A stretch of 64,000 nt of DNA. Source: Garcia nutans. Its lineage: Eukaryota > Streptophyta > Magnoliopsida > Malpighiales > Euphorbiaceae. How positions within the stretch are numbered: position 1 is the stretch's first letter; each line of letters begins with the position of its first letter. The notes beneath the pieces are model-generated. The model was given only the letters and a program-made list of their open reading frames with translations. It was not told where the DNA came from and made no database searches. Shown here in pieces: positions 1 through 9,703 of the stretch. Location: NCBI GenBank assembly GCA_947685225.1, contig CANTUV010000015.1:9920001-9984000 (forward strand), read 5' to 3'. Position numbers and translations under genes: made by a program.

Positions 1-1
1 T

Positions 2-965
2 CATGCTCTAACCCTAGAAGATTTTGCTAGAATTTGGGACTTTCCTGTAGGTGGAGCAACTTTCTACAATGACATAGCCTTCTCTAATCAAACCCTCTCC
101 ACTTTTTGGCAAGAAATTTATGTAGAGAAATCCATTGAAAAAGAATCCAAGGCTATACACATTAAATCCCTCATACATTGGGTATTTCATAGGATCATCA
201 CCTATACAATCCATTAAAGGGCTGATGGGAATGAGAAAGTGACCAAAAGGCACTTGATTTTCTTATAAGCCTTTACCCACAACATCCCAATGAATACACC
301 AAAATTCTTAATTGACACCCTCTATCACCATGCTATTACAAGGTCAGTAACCTTCTTTCTTTCCTCTCATATTACTCAAATAGCTAGGCACTTAAATTTG
401 CTAAATGATCTTAACCTAGCTTCTTTGAAGAATCCATTCGACCTTGCTTCTAGTGCCATCACCATAAAGTACTTAGAGCATTTCTGGTTGTGTTAGGAAG
501 ATTGATGGTTCTTATGACTACTTATTTGGCAAGAAAGGAGTGGTGGATAGACATAAGAAGAGGCCAAGGTATACCATAGAAGTTGAAGGAGACTCTATGG
601 AAGTTGCTGTGGAAATGCCTCACAAAGCTTCAACTTCAAAGCCTATCAAAGTTAGCTCTCCAACCAAACTCATTCTTAGGGCTATCAAATCTCTCTCCAA
701 GAAGTTTTCTCACTTCAAAAGGGATGTATCCAAAAGGTTTCATCACTTGAATAGGAGAATTGACCTTATATCCCATAAGCACTATGATCTTTATGACATG
801 CAAGGCAAGTTGGAACTGCCTCAATGTGATCTAACTGAATGGGATGTGAGTGCTCATAAAGAGAGTACCTTTGAAGAAGAATCCTTGGGAGATGACTTCA
901 GCACTAGCTCAATTAGCAATGTGCATGCTCCTCTTGATAAGGGCAAGGCCCCTATGGATGAATAA
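2..965 (+). pseudogene. decayed env-like ORF of a Sirevirus (Ty1/copia)
   Basis: Three open stretches on the plus strand (about 2-211, 223-496, 540-965) together read as one plant retrotransposon ORF interrupted by stops and frame changes. Recognisable pieces are a segment reading EKVTKRH, the stretch NIPMNTPKFLIDTLYHHA, and a basic, Ser-rich C-terminal part with KSLSKKF and LNRRI. This pattern fits the 'envelope-like / putative plant transposon protein' ORF that Sireviruses carry after pol. Position supports this: it lies just upstream of three polypurine signatures and an LTR in the same orientation. The 5' part of the element lies outside the window. The function of such proteins is not established. 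It could instead be an Athila-type ORF of the same superfamily, but the LTR context favours Sirevirus. Confidence 0.55.
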
Positions 966-1170
966 GACCAAGAAGAAGAAGAATCTGATTAGATTAACTT
1001 TATTGTTTTCTTTTTAGTTTACTTTCTGTTTTCTAATTTGTTATCATGTTTGACTTATGTTTCTTTTATCTTCTTATGTTTCTATGTTTATGCACTTCAA
1101 TTTCTTTTCAATGCACATTTTAGTTTTTCCTTATCGGCATCTTACACTTCTATTTTCTCTTTTTGCCTTT

Positions 1171-1457
1171 GCCAAAGGGGGAAAAAGAGATATATGATGG
1201 AAATGATGAATATATGCATGATAAATTTGATGAATTGTAAAGACTCTAAAATGCAATATGCAAACAACCTCATTTTCTCAAGATGATTAATTGAAACTCA
1301 GGTTGAATGAAGCACATCATTTTAGATAATGCATATATTTAGGGGGAGTTTAAGAAAATTTAAAAGCCACAAGTTGTTACCTAAAACCAAAGATTTCATT
1401 ATTTTGCTTTATCCTTTATCATCATTCCATTGATTATCAAAGTAAAAAAGGGGAAGA
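1171..1457 (+). other. polypurine signatures of the Sirevirus 3' end
   Basis: Three purine runs precede the LTR: GCCAAAGGGGGAAAAAGAG at 1171-1189, AGGGGGAG at 1341-1348, and AAAAAAGGGGAAGA ending at 1457, which abuts the LTR start. Multiple PPT-like boxes, the first in the context TTGCCAAAGGGGGA, are a known hallmark of Sireviruses. The last one is the likely primer for plus-strand synthesis. Confidence 0.65.
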
Positions 1458-1458
1458 T

Positions 1459-2799
1459 TGTTAGCCATATAATCTCAATTTTGATCCTTGACACTCAAAT
1501 TGAATGATGCATTTTAAATGTTTGTAAGACACTTATTGTAGGACTAGGTTGCTCAACATATTGCCAGAACAGGGAATAAAGTGCAGCCTTTATAGGCCAA
1601 AGGATGATCGCCCTGAATGATTTGAGGAATAAGTTGGCTTATAGTAAGGTTCACGGTCAAAATCTTACCGCTAAAGTAACATTAGCGACCATCCTCAAAT
1701 TGGGATGATTGCACTATAAGTGATCAAATCTCCAAAACTCACAGTGGGAAATGTGGTTGCCAGCGCGGTCTGAGGAGCGGCCTTTCTGTACAATGTCACG
1801 ATCGTCCCATAAATATCGCGAATGTCCCTTTATTTTGAGAGAAAATCTCAAGGACAAGCAGTAATGTTTGTGACCTCGGTGCTTCCAGAAGTTCGATGCA
1901 AGATATCCAATCAGACAGCTAAGTGAACCATAGCGCGACTGTGACTTTCATATTTTGGCAAAATTTTAATTTGTCCAATAAAGGAGTACCATGTGGAATG
2001 ATCGTTATAAATCCACTTTCAGATTCAAAAAGGGCGACCACCCCTGGTACTTGGGCAACTGTCCCGATAGCCACATCATGGGCAAGATTTCATCTGCAGA
2101 GCACGCATAATTGGTCGTTATAGAATTTTCAAAAGAAGCGACCATCCCAAGCTGAAGGACGACCACACACTGTGTCAGGGCGACCATCCTCAGTGCCACG
2201 ATGACTGCTACCTGTGGATATTTTCCTTTATTATAAGGACTAGCCTACTAAAACACACCACATGACTTATAATGGCTAGTTGGACCAAATTGGCTATAAG
2301 TACCCTATGAAACATCTTGTAAAAGGGTAATTTTTTATTGTAATATCCTAAGCAACATACTTTCTTTTCATTTTCACAACAATTAACAATTAAATTATTA
2401 GAGTGTTGGGTATGAGCATTAGAACACAAAATTATAAGTTTAACTGTGAGCTTGGAAACACTAAGGTTGTGAGAGTAAGCCTAGAAAAACTCTTGTAAGG
2501 GTGGACAGGATTGATCTCAAAACCATTATATAGTTGGGTGTGAGTTAGAGAAAACACCAATTTAGAGTTAAGCTTATAAAAACTCAAAGCTAGTGGAACC
2601 TTAACAAGTTGTTAAGGAAGTGGATGTAGGATCAAGGTAAATCTAAACCACTATAAATATCTTGTGTTCATTCTTCTACTCTCTACTTAATCTTCTACAT
2701 CTTCTATATTTCTTATTTGTTTAATTTTTGAAAATTTTCACCATTCTTCAAACCAACCAATTCAACCTCCCCCCTCTTGGTTGCCATCTTAGGACAACA
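1459..2799 (+). mobile_element. 3' LTR of the Sirevirus remnant
   Basis: The LTR starts TGTTAG directly after a polypurine tract and ends ...GGACAACA after the run CCTCCCCCCTCTTGG, which resembles the C-rich U5 end of Sirevirus LTRs. Length is about 1341 bp. The 5' LTR is outside the window, so the ends rest on the TG..CA rule and the PPT. The middle (about 1605-2215) is dotted with GCGACC/GGTCGC words, comparable to arrays in the other LTRs of this window. Confidence 0.6.
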
Positions 2800-3089
2800 C
2801 CTTTCTTTTCCTATCCTTTCATTAAGAATAAGAGCATTTGAGGAATTTAGTAATTGAGTTGTTGTGATAATTAAAATGCAGGGTTAAATTTGGTTATCTA
2901 GGGTTGAAAGTTTTTGAATATAATACTTTTGTAATTATTGTGGATTTTTATTTGATTTTCTTCTTCTTTATATTATTACTATATAAAATATAAAAAAAGA
3001 CAAAAAAGATAAAAAAAAAAAAAGAGGAAAAGAGAAATTATTGTTCATACGGTTAAGGCAAAATAAGCTTGGTTGTGATTTTTTGCAAT
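2800..3089. other. AT-rich spacer, no gene seen
   Basis: AT-rich sequence with an A-rich stretch around 2995-3035. No coding frame of note. It is the pre-insertion host sequence of the LARD array that follows. Confidence 0.5.
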
Positions 3090-3094
3090 AATGT
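3090..3094 (+). repeat. target-site duplication, left copy (LARD array)
   Basis: AATGT immediately before the LTR start TGTAATATCC. The same five bases follow the last LTR at 19327-19331. Confidence 0.85.
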
Positions 3095-3430
3095 TGTAAT
3101 ATCCTCATATATGCCCTAGAAGTTGTGATTATGTTGTTGTTGTTGTTATATAATTGGATTGAATATATGTGTTAAATTACAAGAGAAAAGAAATAGAGAA
3201 AAGAATGTTTATGTATATGTGATTTGGGAAAGAATTTAGGGTTTAGAGAGAATGGTATATGTTGTGTATATGATGATATATATAACATATAAGTTGGTCA
3301 AAATGAAGAGTCAAGGAAAGAAGATATTTATTTTTGTTAAGTGTGAAGTTACTATAAAGGGCATGTAATGAATGGTAATCAAGACAAATGGTATAAGGGT
3401 GTTTAGGTAATTACTCTTGTTGAATCACTT

Positions 3431-3445
3431 GGTGGAGATTTAAAG
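3431..3445 (+). promoter_or_regulatory. conserved LTR promoter block (GGTGGAGATTTAAAG)
   Basis: The block with TTTAAA as a TATA-like core lies about 340 nt into the LTR and recurs at 10040 and 16648. Close matches sit at the same place in C (32347, 39682), D (47318), B (22014, 29379) and E (48308, 55689). Conservation in otherwise diverged LTRs suggests the core promoter. Transcription start is inferred to lie shortly downstream, before the splice-donor-like site; this is not shown directly. Confidence 0.5.
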
Positions 3446-4021
3446 AGGTGATATTTTGTCTTTTCTTCATTTCCTTCTTCTTCTTCTTCTCTTCTCCACG
3501 TTGGTTGGCTCCTCCTTAGACAAGAGAGAGCAAAGTGAGATTTGTTTAATTCTAACATCAAATTGAAGGGAGAATCAAAGGATTTAATTGAAGATTTGTG
3601 GAATTCAACAACTTAGGTAAGTTCTTTCTCTTGATTTTCCTTTGTTCTTTTGAAATTGTGTTTGGGATTGGTGAGTTGATATGGATGGTTGATTAAGTGT
3701 GTTTGTGATGTGTTTTTAAGTATTAAGTTTTGAAGGAAGTGAATTGTCATTGATTTGGGAAGTGAAGAAGTCTTGGAAAAGGAAGTGTTTAGAAGTGGTG
3801 CTTAAGGTAAGTACACACTTGTTTCTCTTGCTAATTGAAGTTGTTTGAAAGTTTGATTGTTATATGTTGGTGATGAAAATGTTGTGATGAGTATGTAAAA
3901 TAATTGCTAATGATGTTGATTATGTCCATTTGAATGAGGTTATGTTGTGTACAATGTGTTTTAAGTTAACCAAAAGAAGTTTGGCTACATTTAGGGTTTA
4001 TGTATGAGAGACGTAATTTGG

Positions 4022-4238
4022 GACGGTCGCTATTAGTCATGGGCGGTCGCTATTTAGTCATGTGCGGTCGCGACTTAGGTCGGACTTCTGACCGCGAAAC
4101 CTACTGTGATAGGGTTTCATCTTTTGATTGTGAAGTGCGGTAGCGACTTAGGTCGGGCTTCTGACCGCGAAATCTACTGTGATAAGGTTTCATCGTGTAA
4201 CTGTATGGCGCGGTCGTATTCAGGTGAGGCGCGACCGC
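4022..4238 (+). repeat. CG-palindrome array in LARD LTR (GCGGTCGC words)
   Basis: A CG-rich island in an otherwise AT-rich LTR, with at least six GCGGTCGC / GACCGC words spaced 20-60 bp apart, including a direct repeat of a roughly 60-bp unit ending in CTACTGTGATA. Identical arrays sit at 10631-10847 and 17239-17455. LTR1 has a variant GCGGTAGC where the others have GCGGTCGC. Function unknown. Confidence 0.7.
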
Positions 4239-4913
4239 TAGAAGTGTTCTGTTCTGATTTATTTGAAGCAATTTAATTTTGTAACAAGATTCTCGAATAC
4301 ATGTTAAATAGATCATCCATATGAGTTGTCAAGGATCAAAATAGAGATCATTTGTCTAACATCATTGTTGAGATTGAACAATGTTATATTATGTATTGTG
4401 AATGGTAATGTATTATATTGTTTGCATAACGTGACTAGTGTTATGACTTAAATAGCGCGAAAGAGGCGATGATCATTCAAAAAGGTACGTACAATGTAAT
4501 TTGTTATGATAAACGTTTTAATAATGAATGATGTTAATGTGTCTTGAGAAATGATTGAAATGAAATAAATAGACATATTGTTTATATGACGATGAATTTA
4601 AGATACATATGCAATGAAATTAATGATGTATGTTCGAATAATGACATGTTCGTGTAGTTAATGTAATTGGTGTTGTATATATATATATATCAAAAACGAT
4701 GTGTATGATGTGAAGCCATTGTGATTGGCAATGATGATTCAAATGAGATGTGAAGCCATTGTGATTGGCTATGATGATTCAATTGAAAGAGATAAGGCAT
4801 GTTTGCCTAATTGATGATGAGATTGATAATGAAATAATAAATGAATTGTGTAACTAATGTGTTATTCGATTTCAGAGTTCTGGGTTTGGAGGCATGCCTA
4901 TAAAATGAAAAAG

Positions 4914-5093
4914 GTAACAGTCTTGCCGGGTTGAGGATCTCTTCATTTTGAGTTGAATTGAGATCCAAGAGACTGGGTCTGTTACACTATGAGAAATTGT
5001 AATTATGAGATATATGATTGGTAACAGTCTTGCCGGGTTGAGGATCACCTCGAGTTTAGCCGAGTTGATGATCCAAGAGACTGGGTCTGTTAC
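4914..5093 (+). repeat. two hairpin modules GTAACAG...CTGTTAC
   Basis: Two copies of a roughly 72-bp unit (4914-4985 and 5021-5093) begin GTAACAGTCTTGCCGGGTTG and end AGACTGGGTCTGTTAC. The ends are inverted repeats, with inner complementary GGATC/GATCC. The same module occurs in C (two or three copies) and E (one copy). Confidence 0.7.
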
Positions 5094-5380
5094 GCTATCC
5101 ATGGATAGAGATATTGATATATGATGCCTACGGGCTTGATAATTATGATTATAGACCAAAGCAGTAGCTCTGATCTTTGAATAACATATTAGTGTTTTGG
5201 GCCCGAGTCTGTCTTTATTGTCAATATGAAATGCAAGTATTGAAATATTGATTGTGAGTATTAATACTGAATTATGCTTGGTGAATTGTGAATAATATAA
5301 TGTTATTAAGTGTAATATGTAAATGAATTGTGGTTGATGATAAAGGTTGTCTTTATTGGAAATGTGATTTATGATTTGTA

Positions 5381-5522
5381 TGATATGTAATTTGTGTATT
5401 GCAATAATGAGTGATATGATGTGTAATGTGTGTATTGCAATAATGAGTGTATGATATGTAATGTGTGTATCGCAATAATAATTGGTATGATAGGTAAAGT
5501 GTGTATTGCAATAATGATTGGT
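5381..5522 (+). repeat. minisatellite, about 4 x 38 bp
   Basis: Four imperfect tandem units built on TGTGTATTGCAATAATGA, in the LARD LTR. Copies in LTR2 (about 11989-12130) and LTR3 (about 18599-18740) are nearly the same. Confidence 0.65.
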
Positions 5523-5756
5523 ATGGTATATATAATGTAGGGGTATTAATATATTGGTTTTGAGTATTGGTGATGCATTGGGGTTGGTGATAATATTATG
5601 TATATATGTACATCATATATGAAATTAGCTATGATATATTAAAGATGAAATTAAAAAGAAAAGAAGATACGATAAGAACTAATTATATATTGAATTGATG
5701 TATCATTATATGTCAATACTTCTATACTATATGATTATATCTTTATAGTTGGACTA

Positions 5757-5793
5757 CTAAGCTCTCGGGCTTAGCGCGGGTGTTTATTCGCGC
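5757..5793 (+). other. double hairpin before U5 in LARD LTR 1
   Basis: CTAAGC-tctcgg-GCTTAG followed, sharing one base, by GCGCG-N10-CGCGC. The same pair of hairpins in the same order is present in LTR2 (12366-12402) and in every long LTR of B, C, D and E. In LTR3 (18972-19007) a lost C shortens the first stem. Confidence 0.65.
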
Positions 5794-6119
5794 AGGTATA
5801 TAGATGGAAGATATGAAGTTTTTATTATGCCACAAGAAGAGTAAAGTTTGTCAAGACCAACTAGAGGGTAATGCATACATGTATAAATTTTTAATTATCA
5901 TGTATTTCTGACGAGAGAGTATTTATATGTATAAATGAAGTTTTGATAAAGATAATGATTTTGTAAATGTTATTTAAATTAATGTATTATGGTTTGAACT
6001 CTGTTACAGGTTTTTAAAAGGTAACGAAAAGTGACATCCTTATACTTTATATATTTACTGTATGTATACTAGGTATACGTATAGTACTTATATAGGGTAT
6101 CGGGGTGTTACAATTATTT

Positions 6120-6131
6120 TGGTATCAGAGC
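6120..6131 (+). other. primer binding site (initiator tRNA-Met type)
   Basis: TGGTATCAGAGC, 7 nt after the LTR end. This sequence is complementary to the 3' end of plant initiator tRNA-Met, the usual primer for chromoviruses. It leads straight into a hairpin, CTTAGG...CCTAAG (6131-6156). The second copy is at 12729-12740. Confidence 0.85.
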
Positions 6132-7419
6132 TTAGGTTCGAGATTCTCGGCCTAAGTGAAATTAAAAAGAAAAAGTTTTGAAATGTTTAAAATGAATTAC
6201 AAAGAAGAGTTTTGAAATGTAATTTGTAATACATGTATATGCATTGACACCTAGGTTGGTCTCAGATGTGGCATTATGTGATGTGGGATAAATTTGAATT
6301 ATGAGAGGGATGATAATGTCTGAATGAGGTTTTTACTTGAAAGTAAAAACTAGAGAAAGAAATGATATGAAAACTAAAATAAAATAAAAATATTAGTTAA
6401 TGTAAGGAAATATAATGGTGTTGTTTGCATTGTTGTTTTAATGCAAATATTGTAAATTTAATGTGATAATGTAATGTAATATTTTAGTGATCAAAGATTG
6501 AGTTGATCACTTGAAAATGTAAGGTACGTACAGTATTGCATGTTTGTAACCTATATAATTATCTGTCTATTAATGTTGAGAATGATTACGCTTGTATTGA
6601 TGAACTTGTACAAAGCTAGGTCACGTGATAAGATTGATAGTGAGAATTGGATTGAGCAACGTTAGTTTAAGAAAACTGAAATTTGTAATAACTAGACTTG
6701 AAAAGCGTATAAAGGTTATTGGGCTCAATGTGTATATGATTGGATGTAATGTACATATGTATATATATGTGAGTGATATATATATATGTTGAATGGTAAA
6801 CTAATGGATATGTAAAGTTAAGATTTTGTTTAAAGGAAAAAGAGATGATATGGGTTAAGTAAAAATATACATTGGTATTGTTACCTTAATACGGACATTG
6901 TGAATTCAATGTTAGAAATGTGAGATGCTTGGATATTGTGAAAGCTCAATGTAATGGTGGTAATAGGTGATATTTGAATTGTTGAAGTGAGCTTGATAAT
7001 TGTGAAAAGTATATGTTTTAATACTGCTTTGTGATATATAAATATATAAGATGAGTTTGGCAAATTGAAGTTTAAGTGAGGTAGTAAGTTGAGAAGTTAA
7101 AGTTTTAGTGGCATTTGATAAAGATTATTTGGATATTGATGGTTTAATGTGTATGCAATACATGAGCTAAATGAAATGACTAATATGGCATATGAAAGTA
7201 TTATGAATTGAGTAAAGTGATTGATAGTATAAGAATTTATCTTGAAGTATAAAAGAGAAGTGGATAAGCAAATGAGGATGAGCTATTTTAAGGCATTATA
7301 CTGAAAAGGGTAAAAATGGATATGGAAATATATTAAATGCTTTTAAAGATGAAAGTGAAAGAAATGTTACATTGGGAATGTGGTTAAGATGGATATAAAG
7401 TGCTATTATAGTCAGTATA

Positions 7420-7690
7420 TATGTATGTGTGTTGTATGAATAAATACTTTGCATCATATTGGAAGAGATGGTACTGGATGATTCTCACTGACTCTCTTGA
7501 GGGGGAGGTTAGGTATTCGATCCAGAGTGGCGACTTGCACTCATGTGTCTTGGGTGTAATTCGAATAAGTGAATCCTGTTTGAAGGCCGTGAGGGCAGTT
7601 TGGTACTGTAGCAGCCCAGCTCAGAGGCCCTGATGGTTTCTCCGGATAGGAATGGTTTAGCAGGTGGACTAGGACGGTTGTTACAGTTAT
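7420..7690 (+). other. GC-richer island inside LARD interior, function unknown
   Basis: About 270 bp that stand out from the AT-rich interior, with words such as GCAGCCCAGCTCAGAGGCCC and several short inverted repeats. It can be read as a 70-codon frame on the plus strand and a 63-codon frame on the minus, neither of which I recognise. Copy 2 is at about 14029-14298 with a few substitutions, so the frames survive but are not clearly selected. It could be a packaging or dimerisation signal, a captured host fragment, or a relic of gag; I cannot choose. Confidence 0.4.
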
Positions 7691-9689
7691 AAAGGAACAT
7701 TTTTAGTGAATGTATGAAAAAGGAAAATAAAACAAGAGTATATAATTAAGTATATACATTTATATGATATGTAAACTGAGTTTCTCAATGTGAATGAAAT
7801 TATGACATGAATGTGACCTATGAATTTGTATGTGGTATAATTATAGAATTAGTGTTATGGAAATGATGTAGTATGTATTAGTGGACCTAAGAGAGACTAG
7901 GACTTGAACTGGGTACAGCTAGATGAGTGATGTGATGGAAGTGAAAATAGAATGGACTTGAGTATTATGGAACAGTGGAGTTTGTGATAGTGAGCATTGA
8001 ACTTAATTATCATATGATATTTAGAGTTCCAAAGTATTCATATATGGAAAGTTTTATGCAATTATACATTATAAGAAATTGTAAATGGATTAGAAATGAA
8101 GTGACGAATAAAATTGTATAGCAGCTGCATATGATTGAATATGTATAAAGTAATATTGTTGAAACATGAATTAAGTGGATAAAGATCATATAATCGAGTG
8201 CAAATTGGTTTGAAACGGAGTTGGAATGTATTAACTTCTGATATAGCAAAAATGTAAAGAAGGAATGTGTAATTCTTGAAATACATCTTAACCTTGTATT
8301 TGTATAGATTGAGGATAAAATTATGAGAAAAACAGTATTGATCTGAAAGTCCTAGGCTTGAATATTAATCTTTTAAAGCCATGTGTTTTGTTTAGTATAT
8401 TTGATCGGTTAATTTGTTATCCCTGGATTTGGATCTTAGATATAATGATTGTAATACAGATCTGGTGGGATTGAATTTTGTTTGAAAAGTATAGTTGAAA
8501 GTTATGATGGATAAAGTTGTACTTTATCATTTTTTTTGTTAAAAATTTGGTTATAACTGTGAAGATTAAGAGAGAAAAAGGAAATTATGAAAATGTTTTG
8601 AGTTAGGGATGATATGACAATAAGGTAATCAAAATAAATATGATTGAAAGTTATACTGAATATGTTTATGGTATGTAATGAATGAATGAATGAACTTGAG
8701 GTTTAAGTGAAAAAACTATTAGTAGTAAATATGATATAAAAATTTTTATGAGAATTGGTGGAAATTATATTAAGATAATTTGAAATAATTTGTTATCATG
8801 ATAATTTGATTGAATATGGATCGGAAATGATCAGGAATTGTATATAAGTTGCCCTAATGAAATTAAGTTATATATATACATATATGAATATGGTGAAATT
8901 TTATGATGAGTCAAATACATTAATTGTTGGTTGGAGTTGAATAAGATTTGAATATGGATATATTGTGACAGATAGATCAATGGATCTAGAATGGGCTAAG
9001 ATTATGAATCATTATTGAAATTTATTGTGTATAGTTGTATTAAGAAAATAGGTATTTACATGATAATGTATATGATGTAAATTTTAAAGTATGATTGGAC
9101 ATGAATGAGTGGAATATAGTAATTGTTAATCATGATAAGAAGAGAAAAAGATTGGTTATCTATAAAATAAGTTGAAAGATAATGTATTAATATGTAAGTT
9201 AAGTGAAAAGCGTGCCAAAAAAATAACTCCATTTATGGAAAAATCAGGATTTTGTTATCTATTGAGAGTGATAAATGTCTATTTAGACAGTGATTGTAAT
9301 GATGGGATAATTAATGCACAAATATAACCAATGGTTTTTAAGGTTAAAGTTAAGAGAGTAATTACAAAGAGATGAAGGAACAATATATATTAAATATAAA
9401 GATTGGATGAACTATATAAATGAGCTGATTCTTGTATAAAGTCATTAATAGGAAATGTAATGAGATCTTTTGAATGTTTGATCAAGGAAGTAATCAATTG
9501 TATAAACATATAGAATGATGAATTATGGAAATTGAGAGAAGATGGTTGATTCTAAAGGGAAGAGTTGAAGTTATGTGATTTGATAATATAATAACTTAAG
9601 CATATAATTAACTCCATATGGGAGTTAAGATAGTATTTTGTTAAGAATAAATTGTTATGGTACTGATAATTTCGAGGACGAAATTATTT

Positions 9690-9703
9690 AAGGGGGAGAG
9701 AAT
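9690..9703 (+). other. polypurine tract of LARD, copy 1
   Basis: AAGGGGGAGAGAAT directly before LTR2. The equivalent tract of copy 2 is at 16298-16311. Confidence 0.8.

Larger units (their letters stand above)
3095..6112 (+). repeat. LARD LTR 1
   Basis: Runs from TGTAATATCC to GGGTGTTACA. In order it holds a promoter-like block (3431), a splice-donor-like GTAAGT at 3617 and another at 3807, a CG-palindrome array (4022-4238), an acceptor-like TTTCAG (to 4875), two GTAACAG...CTGTTAC hairpins (4914-4985, 5021-5093), a 38-bp minisatellite (5381-5522) and a double hairpin (5757-5793). It differs from LTR2 and LTR3 by scattered single bases, for example in the TA repeat near 4677. Confidence 0.88.
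6113..9703 (+). mobile_element. LARD internal region, copy 1 (non-coding)
   Basis: Begins with a 7-nt spacer and a PBS, ends with a polypurine tract. AT-rich, with many short stops in all frames; no retroviral motif recognised. The only compositional anomaly is a GC-richer island at about 7420-7690. Close to the PPT is a perfect 9-bp stem with loop AGGA (9666-9687). Confidence 0.85.

Noticed and set aside
14..253. 79-codon minus-strand frame at the window start
   Set aside because: Antisense of the Sirevirus env-like frame, which is the one with family resemblance.
4872..5159. 95-codon minus-strand frame, repeated in all LARD LTRs
   Set aside because: It is antisense to the LTR and made of the GTAACAG hairpin modules; recurrence reflects LTR copies, not selection. 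No family resemblance.
6120..6131. tRNA gene
   Set aside because: Only 12-13 bases match the tRNA 3' end; this is a primer binding site.
7421..7633. 70-codon plus-strand frame in the LARD interior
   Set aside because: Sits in the GC-rich island, no known motif, and amino-acid changes between the two copies look unconstrained. Kept only as an island of unknown role.
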